Positions 25,612-34,176 of a stretch of DNA of 64,000 nt are shown one piece after another (the first letter of the stretch is position 1; each line of letters begins with the position of its first letter). Below the pieces are notes generated by a model that saw only the letters and a program-made list of their open reading frames with translations, did no database searches and had not been told where the DNA came from. Position numbers and translations under genes: made by a program. Source of the stretch: Streptomyces sp. NBC_01116 (GTDB taxonomy: Bacteria; Actinomycetota; Actinomycetes; Streptomycetales; Streptomycetaceae). The stretch lies in NCBI RefSeq assembly GCF_041435495.1, contig NZ_CP108644.1:1116001-1180000 (forward strand). Direction: 5' to 3'.

Positions 25612-25671
25612 CTCCGTCTGATTCCGTCCGACTCCGCCCGCGACCCCACTCCCCCTGACCAGGAGGTCACG

Positions 25672-26661
25672 TTGAACACGCAACGGCCCACCCGCAGAGG
25701 CGTCATGAAAGCCGCCGCCGGACTGACCGCGACGACGGCACTCGGCGCGGCAGGCGTCCTGTCCTCGGCATCCGCCGCACACGCCGTGGGCGACGGCTTC
25801 GGCCTGCGCGTCGTGGACCGCGACGAGCGCGATCCCCGTATGCGCTACTTCCGCTTCGCGACCGACGCGATCGGCTGGGACCCGGGCGTCAACGTCCTGC
25901 TTCCGGACGGCTACCACACCGGCGGGCGCAGGTACCCGGTCCTGTATCTGTTCCACGGGGGTGGCACCGGCCAGGACTTCATCACGTTCGACCGGATGGG
26001 CATCCGCGCCTGGACCGCCGGGAAGCCGATCATCGTCGTGATGCCCGACGGCGGCTCCGCGGGCTGGTACTCGAACCCGGTCGGCTCCAACGTCGGCCCC
26101 CGCGACTGGGAGACCTTCCACATCGCGCAGCTGCTCCCGTGGGTCGACGCCAACTTCCGTACGTACGCCGAGTACGACGGCCGGGCGGTCTCCGGGTTCT
26201 CGATGGGGGGCTTCGGGGCGCTGAAGTACGCGGCCAAGTACTACGGGCACTTCGCCTCGGTCAGCTCCCACTCCGGACCGGCCAGTCTGCGACGCGACGG
26301 CGGGCTCGTCGTCCACTGGGCCAACCTCTCCTCCGCCGCTGTGGAGTTGGGCGGCGCCACGGTCTACGGTGCACCGCTGTGGGACGAGGCCAGGGTCAGC
26401 GCCGACAACCCGGTCCAGCGCGTCGAGAGCTACCGGAACAAGCGCGTGTTCCTGGCCGCCGGCACCAGCCCCGACCCGGTCAACTGGTTCGACACGGTCA
26501 ACGAGACGCAAGTCCTGGCCGGGCAGCGGGAGTTCCGCGAACGGCTCGGCTCGGCAGGCATCGGGCACGAGTGGCACGAGGTGCCCGGCGGTCACTTCGT
26601 CCGCCCCGACCTCTTCCAGCGGGACCTGGACGGGATCGTCGCCCGCCTCCGTAAGGCCTGA
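25672..26661 (+). CDS. secreted alpha/beta-hydrolase esterase (Tat signal)
   Basis: TTG 25672 is preceded by AGGAGG at 5-bp spacing. The 329-residue protein opens with a twin-arginine signal (TRRGVMKAAAGLTATTALGA). The esterase D/antigen-85-like core is seen: YLFHGGGTGQDFI for the oxyanion region, the nucleophile elbow AVSGFSMGGFGALKYAA and a final His in PGGHFVRPDLFQ. These enzymes hydrolyse acyl or feruloyl esters outside the cell. The two preceding and following secreted genes may form an exported set. Confidence 0.85.
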   Translation: MNTQRPTRRGVMKAAAGLTATTALGAAGVLSSASAAHAVGDGFGLRVVDRDERDPRMRYFRFATDAIGWDPGVNVLLPDGYHTGGRRYPVLYLFHGGGTGQDFITFDRMGIRAWTAGKPIIVVMPDGGSAGWYSNPVGSNVGPRDWETFHIAQLLPWVDANFRTYAEYDGRAVSGFSMGGFGALKYAAKYYGHFASVSSHSGPASLRRDGGLVVHWANLSSAAVELGGATVYGAPLWDEARVSADNPVQRVESYRNKRVFLAAGTSPDPVNWFDTVNETQVLAGQREFRERLGSAGIGHEWHEVPGGHFVRPDLFQRDLDGIVARLRKA

Positions 26662-26688
26662 CGGGCCGCCCACCGGCGTACGGCGGAA

Positions 26689-26726
26689 CCGCCGCGGGCC
26701 CGGGGGGACTTCCGGGTCCGCGGCGG
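26689..26726. terminator. hairpin terminator
   Basis: A 15-bp GC-rich inverted repeat (26689-26703 with 26712-26726, one G-T pair) follows the esterase stop and precedes the convergent PKD remnant. It probably ends transcription from both sides. Confidence 0.5.
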
Positions 26727-26752
26727 CTCGCGGAGTTCCGCGCGTACGGCCG

Positions 26753-26920
26753 TCAGCCGGCGAAGCAGAGCGGCCGGCCGCCGGAGAAGGCGTAGCAGGA
26801 GACCTGACGGGAGGTCGTGCCGCTGCGGCCGCCCCGGTCCGTGACGGTCAGCTGCACGGTGTAGGTGCGCTGGGCGGACGGGTAGCGGTGGGAGGCGGTG
26901 GCGCCGGAGCCCGATCCGGG
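26753..26920 (-). pseudogene. PKD-domain C-terminal fragment
   Basis: On the minus strand the last 55 codons before TGA at 26753-26755 read SHRYPSAQRTYTVQLTVTD, GGRSGTTSRQVSCYAFSGG and RPLCFAG. This is the second half of a polycystic-kidney-disease fold, as found at the end of secreted subtilases and chitinases. The sequence stops matching at about 26920, where the Rieske gene's leader begins on the other strand. There is no start, so it is a remnant of a larger secreted enzyme. Confidence 0.65.
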
Positions 26921-26956
26921 AAGACCGGCGAGAAGACCGACGAAGGGAATGCCGCG

Positions 26957-27402
26957 ATGAGCGCAACGCAGGAGAACCGGAGCCTCCTCGGACGCCGCAC
27001 GGTCGTCGCCGCGGTGGGAGCGGTCGGAGCGGCTGCGGCCCTCACCGCGTGCGGCGGATCGGACGGATCGGGAGGCGCGGACAGGGTCGAGCAGCCCGGG
27101 AGCGGCGGCGGGAAGGGCGGGGAGGTGCTCGCCGCGACCGCGGACATCCCGGAGGGCGGCGGGGTGGTCTTCGCCGCGCAGAAGGTCGTGGTGACCCAGC
27201 CGCAGCCGGGCGAGTTCAAGGCGTTCTCGGCTGCACTCATCAGGGCTGCGCGGTCAAGGACGTCGCGAACGGCGCGATCACGTGCCCCTGCCACAACTCC
27301 ACGTTCGACGCCGCCACGGGCAGCCCGACCGGCGGGCCCGCCACCCGGCCGCTGCCCGCCCGTGAGATCACCGTCGAGGGCGACTCGATCAGGCTGGCGT
27401 GA
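26957..27402 (+). pseudogene. Rieske (2Fe-2S) lipoprotein, frameshifted
   Basis: The reading opens with a twin-arginine signal and lipobox, GRRTVVAAVGAVGAAAALTAC, then VLAATADIPEGGGVVFAAQK. The frame breaks at about 27227-27232; the continuation in the -1 frame has both Rieske boxes, CTHQGC and TCPCHNSTFD, followed by REITVEGDSIRLA and the stop. The loss is one base or four, since the residue before CTHQGC is also altered. The protein would hold a 2Fe-2S cluster outside the membrane. Either a real mutation or a base-calling error fits. Confidence 0.75.
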
Positions 27403-28069
27403 CCGCTCCCCGCCCCGCCCTCCGCCTGCGCGGTCGCTTCCAGCCGACGAGTACGGCGTCCGTGGTGGTGACGGTGGCGACCAGGGCGAGCGTGTTGCGG
27501 ACCATCGCGGAGGTGTACTCGGCGGGCACCCCCGCGATGGCGTCGGCCGGTACGACGGCCGTGTAGCCGAGGTTGACCGCGTCGAAGACGGCGTTGGGGA
27601 TCGCGATGTTGGCCGATACGCCGGTGACGACGAGCGTCCGGCAGCCGAGATTGCGCAGCAGCGGGTCGACGTCGGTGCCGGCCAGCGGCGAGAGGCCGTG
27701 CAGCCGGCGGACGACGAGGTCCTCCTCGGCCACCTCGATGGGGGCCGCGACCCGGACGGCGGTGCTGCCGGTGTGCTGCTGGACGGGCAGCCGGGCGGCA
27801 GCGCGGAAGAGCCGGGCGTTGTGGTTTCCGCCGCGACCGTCGGGCCGGCTCTCGGCGACCGCGTGCATCACCTGCACTCCGCTCCCGTGGGCGGCGGCGA
27901 CGAGGCGGGCGATGTTGGCGAGCGCGCCCGACGAGCGGGCTGCGGCGGCGAGTTCGGGCAGGGCGCTGTCCGGCCCCACGACGCCCTGCTGGCACTCGAC
28001 GGTCAGCAGGACGGTGGTGGCGGGGTCGAGCAGTTCGGTGAGCCGCTCCTGTGATGGCTTCGACGGCAT
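27389..28069 (-). CDS. isochorismatase-like cysteine hydrolase family protein
   Basis: ATG 28069 after GGAGGAGCGC gives 226 residues with the isochorismatase Rossmann fold (VLLTVECQQGVVGPDSALPE, RTLVVTGVSANIAIPNAVF, DAVNLGYTAVVPADAIAGVP). The position of the catalytic Cys in VTGVxxNxCV is occupied by the run SANIAI, and the usual first Asp is Glu in VECQQG. It is therefore probably inactive as a classical hydrolase, or uses another chemistry. Its 3' end overlaps the Rieske reading by 14 bp. Confidence 0.78.
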   Translation of the reverse strand: MPSKPSQERLTELLDPATTVLLTVECQQGVVGPDSALPELAAAARSSGALANIARLVAAAHGSGVQVMHAVAESRPDGRGGNHNARLFRAAARLPVQQHTGSTAVRVAAPIEVAEEDLVVRRLHGLSPLAGTDVDPLLRNLGCRTLVVTGVSANIAIPNAVFDAVNLGYTAVVPADAIAGVPAEYTSAMVRNTLALVATVTTTDAVLVGWKRPRRRRAGRGAVTPA

Positions 28070-28239
28070 GGGCGCTCCTCCCTTTCCGGTGTCCCCCGCC
28101 CGGGAGGACGGGCTCACGCGGACGGACTCCTGTGGACGCACGGGGCGCGCGAGAGTAGCGGCCATTGCGCCATGAAGGAAGAGCGTCCATGATTTCTGAC
28201 ACACAGTCAGATTCCAGGAGATCCCAGGAGAGGGCGGCC

Positions 28240-28710
28240 ATGACCGACACCCAGCGACGAGGCCGCCGGATCATGATGACGCCCGGGGAGCGCGACGCCT
28301 ACCTCGGCGAACAGCGCACCTGTCGGGTGGCGACGCTCGGCCCCGACGGCGCCCCGCACGTCGGCGCCCTGTGGTTCGTCTGGGACGGCCGCTCCCTCTG
28401 GCTGTACTCCATCACGCGCAGCCTGCGCTGGTCCCAGCTGCGCGGTGACGCCAGGATCGCCGTGGTCGTGGACGACGGCGAGGGGTACGAGGAGCTGCGC
28501 GGCGTGGAGCTCACCGGCCGGGCGGAGTTCGTCGGCGAGGCGCCCCGCACGGGCGAGCCCTGCCCCGAACTCGTGGAACCGGAGAGGCTGTTCCCCGTGA
28601 AGTACTTCGGCATGACGCAGATGCCGCACGACGGACGGCACGCCTGGCTGCGGATCGCCCCGGAGACGATCACCTCCTGGGACTTCCGCAAGCTCGCCGG
28701 TCTCGCCTGA
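28240..28710 (+). CDS. pyridoxamine 5'-phosphate oxidase-fold flavoprotein
   Basis: A 156-residue split-barrel protein: EQRTCRVATLGPDGAPHVGA, LWFVWDGRSLWLYSITRSLR, ARIAVVVDDGEGYEELRGVE and GRAEFVGEAPR. This is typical of F420- or FMN-dependent oxidoreductases of the PNPOx-like family. ATG 28240 follows AGAGGGCGGCC. It is divergent from the isochorismatase-like gene, with about 170 bp between their starts. Confidence 0.82.
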   Translation: MTDTQRRGRRIMMTPGERDAYLGEQRTCRVATLGPDGAPHVGALWFVWDGRSLWLYSITRSLRWSQLRGDARIAVVVDDGEGYEELRGVELTGRAEFVGEAPRTGEPCPELVEPERLFPVKYFGMTQMPHDGRHAWLRIAPETITSWDFRKLAGLA

Positions 28711-28778
28711 GCCCGCGCGAACCCGGGGCGAGCACCCGCGAACCGAGGCGCGGCCCGCGTACAGAGGCGCGGCCCGGC

Positions 28779-28807
28779 TGAGCCCCGGCCCCGGCCTCCG
28801 GGGCTCA
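28779..28807. terminator. hairpin terminator
   Basis: TGAGCCCCGG at 28779-28788 pairs with its complement at 28798-28807 across a 9-base loop. It lies between the convergent PNPOx-like and LysR genes and includes the LysR stop codon. Confidence 0.45.
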
Positions 28808-29731
28808 ACCGCCGGCCGCCGCCGCGCCCGCACTCACGCCCGCGCCCGCCGTCCGCAGCGCCTCCACCGCGGCGCGGACCGACGGCCGACGGTCCGCGTC
28901 CGTGCGCCAGACCGCGTGGACGTGCCGCCGCACGGTCTGCCGCACCGGCACGAGTCGCACGCCCTCGGGGACCGGGCCGCGCCCCAGCCGCGGAGCCACA
29001 CAGACACCGAACCCGCCCGCGATCAGCGCGAGTTGCGTGTGGTGCTCACCTGCCAGGTGGGCGATGCGGGGCTCGATGCCCCGGGAACGCAGGGTGAACA
29101 TCAGCCACTCGTAACAGAATTCGCCCTCGGGCCAGGACACCCACTCGTCGTCCGCGAAGTCCTCCAGCTCCACCACGTCACGGTCCGCCAGCGGATGTCC
29201 GGCCGGCATGGCGATGTCCGGCGCGTCGTCCAGGAGTTCGGCCTTGGCCAGCCCGCCGGGCACGGGCAGCCGCTTGTTGCTCCAGTCGAGCACGACGGCC
29301 AGGTCCACATCGCCGCGGAGCACCTCGCGCAGCCCCTGTTCGGGCTCCAGCTCCCGGGTGCGGACGGTGAGGTCGGGGTGGTCCGCTCGCAGGGAGGTGA
29401 GCATCGCGGGGAACAGCCCGCGGGCCGCGGTCGGGAAGGCACAGATCCGCACCTCGCCGACGACCTCGCCGCGCTGCGCCTCGATGTCGGACTGGGCCAG
29501 CTCCACCTGCGACAGGATCCGCGCGGCGTGGTCCGCGAGCAGTCGGCCGGCATCGGTGAGGCGGACGCCGCGGCCGTTTCGGGCGAGCAGCCGCTGCCCC
29601 ACCTCGCGCTCCAGCTTCGCCAGTTGCTGGGAGACCGCCGACGTCGTGACGTGCAGCCCGTCGGCCGCCCCGCTCACCGAGCCGTGGCGGGCGAGGGCGT
29701 CCAGCGTGCGCAGCCGCTCCAGGTTCAACAT
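28805..29731 (-). CDS. LysR family transcriptional regulator
   Basis: A 308-residue LysR regulator: LERLRTLDALARHGSVSGAA and HVTTSAVSQQLAKLEREVGQ form the N-terminal helix-turn-helix, and the remainder is the periplasmic-binding-protein-like effector domain (VRICAFPTAARGLFPAMLTS). It is divergent from a DMT exporter gene with 65 bp between starts, so it probably controls that exporter and itself. A few extra Ala/Gly residues end the protein. Confidence 0.9.
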   Translation of the reverse strand: MLNLERLRTLDALARHGSVSGAADGLHVTTSAVSQQLAKLEREVGQRLLARNGRGVRLTDAGRLLADHAARILSQVELAQSDIEAQRGEVVGEVRICAFPTAARGLFPAMLTSLRADHPDLTVRTRELEPEQGLREVLRGDVDLAVVLDWSNKRLPVPGGLAKAELLDDAPDIAMPAGHPLADRDVVELEDFADDEWVSWPEGEFCYEWLMFTLRSRGIEPRIAHLAGEHHTQLALIAGGFGVCVAPRLGRGPVPEGVRLVPVRQTVRRHVHAVWRTDADRRPSVRAAVEALRTAGAGVSAGAAAAGG

Positions 29732-29796
29732 GTAAGCGATGCTACGCGATCGAGCGAAGAAGGATTCACTTGTCCTAAGACATCATCTTCGCCAGG

Positions 29797-30948
29797 GTGG
29801 ACCTCATGAGCGCTCCCTGCGAGCCGAGGGCCACGGTCCCGGCGTCAGCACCTCCCCCGCCGCCTCCTCCGTCCGCCCCGACCGCGCCGGCCGCGCGGCG
29901 CCCTGCCCTCGACTGGCGCATCCGGTTCGTGGGACTCTCGCTCATCTGGGGGTTCAGCTTTCTGCTGATCAAGGTCGGGACCGAGGGCTACGCCCCGTTC
30001 CAGGTCACCTTCGGCCGGCTGCTGGCCGGTACGGCGGTCCTGGTCGCCGCCATGGCGATGCGCCGTGACCGGCTGCCGCGCTCCGCCCGGACCTGGGGGC
30101 ACCTGACGGTCGCGGCGTTCCTCCTCAACGCGCTGCCGTTCTCGCTCTTCTCCTACGCGGAGCTGACGATCCCCTCGACGCTGGCCGGGATCTGCAACGC
30201 CACCTCGCCGCTCTGGGGCATGGCACTCTCGGTGGTCGCCCTGTCGGAGGACCGCCCGACCCGCCGCCGGGTGGCCGGTCTCGGCGTCGGCTTCCTCGGC
30301 GTCCTCACGGTGCTGGGCGCCTGGCAGGGCTTCTCCGGCCTGGACCTGCCGGGTACGGGCATGGCGCTGCTCGCCTCGTTCTGCTACCCGGTCGGCTGGA
30401 TCTACGTCCGCCGCACCCTGGCCGGAACGGGGTCGTCGACGCTGGCGCTGACGGGCAGCCAGCTCTTCCTCGGCACGTTGCAACTGGCGGTGGTGACACC
30501 GATGTTCACCTCGGCGCCGACATCCTTCCCCCTGCTCCCGACCCTCTCGGTGCTCGCCCTGGGCACACTGGGCACGGGCCTCGCGCTGCTGCTCCAGTAC
30601 GGCCTGGTCCAGGAGGTCGGCCCGACGACGGCCCAGATGGTCACGTACTTCATCCCGGTGATCGCGACGGCGGCGGGCGTCGCGCTGCTCGGCGAACAGC
30701 TGAGCTGGAACACTCCGGTCGGAGCCGCGATCGTCCTCGTCGGGGCGGCCCTCACCCAGAGCCGGGCGCGCCCCGCCGCGGCGCCGGAGCCCGCGGGAGC
30801 ACGGGTCGCCGCCGGTCCGAATCCCGCGGGAACCCCGGCCGCCACCGCACCGGAGCCCACGCGAGCCTTGGCCGTCGCCGCTCCGGAGCCCGCGGCGGAC
30901 CGAGCGGCCCCGCCGGGTGCGGACGCCGCCGGTCTCAGCCGTAGCTGA
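29797..30948 (+). CDS. EamA/DMT family transporter
   Basis: A drug/metabolite transporter of 383 residues with ten TM segments in two EamA halves, starting IRFVGLSLIWGFSFLLIKVG. The conserved ELTIPSTLAGICNATSPLWG and MVTYFIPVIATAAGVALLGE elements are present. The last 60 residues are an unusual Pro/Ala/Glu repeat-like tail (APEPAGARVAAGPNPAGTPA). ATG 29806 is a possible later start. Control by the divergent LysR gene is likely. It overlaps the convergent MocR gene by 14 bp. Confidence 0.85.
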   Translation: MDLMSAPCEPRATVPASAPPPPPPPSAPTAPAARRPALDWRIRFVGLSLIWGFSFLLIKVGTEGYAPFQVTFGRLLAGTAVLVAAMAMRRDRLPRSARTWGHLTVAAFLLNALPFSLFSYAELTIPSTLAGICNATSPLWGMALSVVALSEDRPTRRRVAGLGVGFLGVLTVLGAWQGFSGLDLPGTGMALLASFCYPVGWIYVRRTLAGTGSSTLALTGSQLFLGTLQLAVVTPMFTSAPTSFPLLPTLSVLALGTLGTGLALLLQYGLVQEVGPTTAQMVTYFIPVIATAAGVALLGEQLSWNTPVGAAIVLVGAALTQSRARPAAAPEPAGARVAAGPNPAGTPAATAPEPTRALAVAAPEPAADRAAPPGADAAGLSRS

Positions 30949-32266
30949 CCGGCCGCGCCGGACCCGCGGCGGCCGCCACCGCGTCCGCCAGGGGCCCGAT
31001 GTCCGCCGCCGTCAGCGGGGAGACGGTGAGCCGCACCCCCGGGGGCGTGTCCAGTCGGAAGCGGGCGCCCGGGGCCGCGGCCCAGCCCGCATGGAGCAGC
31101 CGGGCGACCGCTCCGGTCTCATCGCTCACGGGTACCCACACGTTCATCCCGCTGCGGCCCCGGGCGCTCACGCCCCGCTCCGCCAGCGCATGGATGAGCG
31201 CGTCCCGCCGATCACCGTAGGACCGGGACACCGCAGGGGTGTCGACAGCGCCCGAGGTCCACAGGTGGAGCACGGCGCGCTGGAGCAGCCGGCTGACCCA
31301 GCCGGGCCCGAGCCGCTGCCGCCCCGCCACCCGGTCGACCGTGACGGCGTCCCCGGTGAGCGTGGCGACCCGCAGATCGGGGCCGTACGCCTTGGCCGCG
31401 GAGCGGACGAACGCCCAGTGGGCCGTCACCCCGGCCAGCGGGTGCAGCGGCAGGTCGACGATGGCGTGCCCGTGGTCGTCCTCGATCAGCAGCACGTCCG
31501 GGTGGCGCCCCAGGACCGCGCGCAGCTCCCGGGCGCGCGGCGCGTCCAGGGACGCGCCGGTCGGGTTCTGCGCCCGATCGGTGACGACGAGGGCCCGCGC
31601 CCCGGCTCGCAGCGCCCGCTCCACCTCCGCGGGCAGCGGACCGGAGTCGTCCACGCCGACCGAGACGGCGCGCAGCCCGAGCGCCGGTACGAGGTCGAGC
31701 ACGCTGCCCCAGCCGGGGTCCTCCACCGCCACCGCGTCGCCCGGCTTCAGGTGCGCCGCGAGAACCCGCTCGATCGCGTCCAGCGCTCCGGACGTCACCG
31801 CGACCGGCCCGGCGGGCACCCCGTCGGCGTCCATCGCGGCACGGGCGTACGCGGCGAACTCCGCGACCACCGAGGCCTGCCCGTACAGACCATGGCTCTC
31901 CGCGTCGGCCGCGGCCGCCACGGCGAGCGCCGGCCCGAGGTCGGGCAGCAGCTCCGGGTCGGGATTGCCCTCGCCGAGGTCCCGTACGCCCGGAGGCGCC
32001 TCGATGCGCAGCGACCCGCGCGGCGTGCTGGCCGGGGCCGGACGCACCCGGCTCCCCCGCCGGCCCGCCGTCTCGATCACGCCGCGCTCGCGCAGCGTCC
32101 GGTAGGCGGCGGCCACCGTATTGGGGTTGACCTCCAGACGCGCCGCCAACTCCCGCATGGGGGGCAGCACATGGCCCGGCGGAAGGTCTCCGGAGCCGAC
32201 TCCGCGCTCCACACTGGCGGCGATCTCCGCCGCACGCCGCCCACTGATCCGATACTCTCCTAGCAC
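30935..32266 (-). CDS. MocR-type GntR regulator with aminotransferase domain
   Basis: The N-terminal 75 residues are a GntR winged helix (LPPMRELAARLEVNPNTVAA, AYRTLRERGVIETAGRRG). Residues 90-440 form an aspartate-aminotransferase fold with VTSGALDAIERVLAAHLKPG and the PLP lysine in FVRSAAKAYGPDLRVATLTG. MocR proteins sense PLP or amino compounds; members beside pyridoxine enzymes include PdxR. GTG 32266 and TTG 32272 are both possible starts, with no Shine-Dalgarno, so a leaderless mRNA is likely. It is divergent from a PNPOx-fold gene. Confidence 0.87.
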   Translation of the reverse strand: MLGEYRISGRRAAEIAASVERGVGSGDLPPGHVLPPMRELAARLEVNPNTVAAAYRTLRERGVIETAGRRGSRVRPAPASTPRGSLRIEAPPGVRDLGEGNPDPELLPDLGPALAVAAAADAESHGLYGQASVVAEFAAYARAAMDADGVPAGPVAVTSGALDAIERVLAAHLKPGDAVAVEDPGWGSVLDLVPALGLRAVSVGVDDSGPLPAEVERALRAGARALVVTDRAQNPTGASLDAPRARELRAVLGRHPDVLLIEDDHGHAIVDLPLHPLAGVTAHWAFVRSAAKAYGPDLRVATLTGDAVTVDRVAGRQRLGPGWVSRLLQRAVLHLWTSGAVDTPAVSRSYGDRRDALIHALAERGVSARGRSGMNVWVPVSDETGAVARLLHAGWAAAPGARFRLDTPPGVRLTVSPLTAADIGPLADAVAAAAGPARPVSYG

Positions 32267-32277
32267 AAACAACAGTA

Positions 32278-32289
32278 TGCACTAGTGCA
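32278..32289. promoter_or_regulatory. palindromic operator between MocR and PNPOx-fold genes
   Basis: TGCACTAGTGCA is a perfect 12-bp palindrome lying in the 36-bp space between the two divergent start codons. It is placed where a MocR dimer could repress both promoters. Confidence 0.55.
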
Positions 32290-32302
32290 ATGGAGTCAGC
32301 AA

Positions 32303-32998
32303 ATGCAGCACACCGCAACGCCCGACGACACGGGCTCCGGCGTCGCCGCCCCCTACCTGCCCACCGACCGCACGGTACCCACCCGGTCCAAGGAGCGCGC
32401 CTCCTACGACCGCGAGCTGGTCCACTCCATCCTCGACGATGCCTACCTCTGCCACCTGGGTTTCGTGCGCGACGGCGCCCCGGTCGTCCTGCCGACCCTC
32501 TTCGGCCGGATAGGAGAGCGGCTGTACGTCCACGGTTCGACGGGCTCGCGACCGCTGAGGACGGCGAAGAGCGCGGACCCCGGCCTGCCGGTCTGCCTGA
32601 CGGTCACCCATGTCGACGCCCTCGTCCTGGCCAGGTCCGCCTTCCACCACTCGATGAACTACCGCTCCGTGGTGGTGCACGGCACGGCCGTGACGGTGAC
32701 CGACCCCGAGGAGCGCCGCCTCGCCCTGGACGCGATCGTGGAGCAGGTCGTGCCCGGCCGCTCCCACGACTCCCGGCCCGCCGACGCCAAGGAGCTCGCC
32801 GCGACGGCGGTGATCCGGCTGGACCTGAACGAGGTGTCCGCGAAGGTCCGCACCGGCGGGCCCAACGACGAGCCCGAGGACAGCTCCCTCCCTCACTGGA
32901 CCGGCATCGTGCCGCTCACGCGGGGCTATGGAGCGCCGGTCCCCGCGGACGACCTGGATCCGGCCATCGCCGTACCGGACTACCTGTCCGCGCTCTGA
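32303..32998 (+). CDS. pyridoxamine 5'-phosphate oxidase-fold protein
   Basis: ATG 32303 follows GGAGTCAGC, giving 231 residues; GTG 32285 is upstream in frame but overlaps the palindrome. The split barrel is seen in LDDAYLCHLGFVRDGAPVVL, LFGRIGERLYVHGSTGSRPL and ALDAIVEQVVPGR. The sequence is closest to flavin-dependent PNPOx-like enzymes of the nitroimidazole-reductase type. Divergence from a PLP-type regulator suggests a link to vitamin B6 or flavin metabolism (inference). Confidence 0.83.
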   Translation: MQHTATPDDTGSGVAAPYLPTDRTVPTRSKERASYDRELVHSILDDAYLCHLGFVRDGAPVVLPTLFGRIGERLYVHGSTGSRPLRTAKSADPGLPVCLTVTHVDALVLARSAFHHSMNYRSVVVHGTAVTVTDPEERRLALDAIVEQVVPGRSHDSRPADAKELAATAVIRLDLNEVSAKVRTGGPNDEPEDSSLPHWTGIVPLTRGYGAPVPADDLDPAIAVPDYLSAL

Positions 32999-33002
32999 AC
33001 CC

Positions 33003-33030
33003 GGTCGCGGCAGCCGTGGCTGCCGCGACC
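33003..33030. terminator. hairpin terminator
   Basis: An 11-bp perfect stem (33003-33013 with 33020-33030) follows the PNPOx-fold stop and faces the convergent DMT exporter gene. Confidence 0.45.
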
Positions 33031-33060
33031 TCCACCGCGGCCCCCACCGGGCCGGGCCCG

Positions 33061-34017
33061 TCACACCGCCGGCGCCTCCCTCCGGCGGGCCGCCGCGCCG
33101 CGCGTCTCCGCGAGGGCCAGTCCGGCCACGGCGGTCAGCAGGAGCAGCGTGCCGAGGACCGTGGCCGCCGTCAGCCGCTCCCGCAGGACGGTCACCGCGA
33201 TGACGGCCGCGCTCACCGGCTCCAGCAGCATGATCACGGAGACGGTGGCCGATCGGACGGCGGCCGCCCCGGCGAAGTACAGCGCGTAGGCGAGCGCCGT
33301 GGGAACCGCGGCCACGTAGACCAGCAACCACAGCACCTGCCCCGTCTCGGCGGTGTGCGGCACCAGTCCCTCGGCCATGGCCATGGGCAGCAGGCCCACC
33401 GCTCCGATGCCGAACGCCCAGGCGCTGGTGGTCAGCGCGTCACCGCCGCCGCCGTCCCGCCCGAGCAGACGGGTGAGCACCGTGATGGCCGCGTACCCGG
33501 AGGCGGAAAGCAGCGCGAGCAGCACGCCGGCCGGCACGACGTCGCCGCCCTCGCCGCCCAGGACCAGCACGACGAGCCCGGTCAACGCACCGGTCACGGC
33601 GGCCAGGCCGCCCCGGCCGAGGCGTTCGCCCAGCAGCAGACGCGCCCCGACGGCGATCAGGACGGGCCCGGCGCCGAGCGTGACGACGGTGCCGACCGCG
33701 AGTCCGGTGACCTCGACCGCCGCGAAGTACGCGCTCTGGAACACGGTGAGACCGATGCCGGTACCGAGGATCCGGAGCAGCCGGCGACGCCGGGGTTCGG
33801 CCTCCCGGGGCGCCCGGCGGGGGCGCAGGGCGAGCGCGCCGGCGAGCAGGAGGAGGCCGCCCGCGCAGCGCCAGAAGGACAGCGCGAGGGGGCCGAGATC
33901 GCTGACCCGGAAGATCAGGGACGCCGCCGCGCCGGCGGTGCCCCAGGCGACTCCGGCGACGACCAGGTACAGCATGCTCCGCCCGACGGGCAGCACGGAG
34001 GCAACAGGGATGGACAT
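33061..34017 (-). CDS. EamA/DMT family transporter
   Basis: ATG 34017 gives 318 residues and ten TM segments, opening [20 protein letters not shown]. The two EamA halves end at [20 protein letters not shown]. It probably exports a small metabolite; specificity is not readable. It is the second of three DMT genes within 6 kb, and the last two are arranged head to tail on the minus strand. Confidence 0.85.
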   Translation of the reverse strand: MSIPVASVLPVGRSMLYLVVAGVAWGTAGAAASLIFRVSDLGPLALSFWRCAGGLLLLAGALALRPRRAPREAEPRRRRLLRILGTGIGLTVFQSAYFAAVEVTGLAVGTVVTLGAGPVLIAVGARLLLGERLGRGGLAAVTGALTGLVVLVLGGEGGDVVPAGVLLALLSASGYAAITVLTRLLGRDGGGGDALTTSAWAFGIGAVGLLPMAMAEGLVPHTAETGQVLWLLVYVAAVPTALAYALYFAGAAAVRSATVSVIMLLEPVSAAVIAVTVLRERLTAATVLGTLLLLTAVAGLALAETRGAAARRREAPAV

Positions 34018-34176
34018 GTGACTTCTCCAGAGGAGGACGGGATGGCAGGTCGCTCGGCTCCGCACGCGGGCAGCGACGAGCCGCTCGGGGACTGCCCGAG
34101 CCCGGTCTTCGTCAGGAGTGGCCGCCCGCGCTAGGCGGCAGGGGGCGGCAGCACAGTCAGATGCATGGCCGTCACA

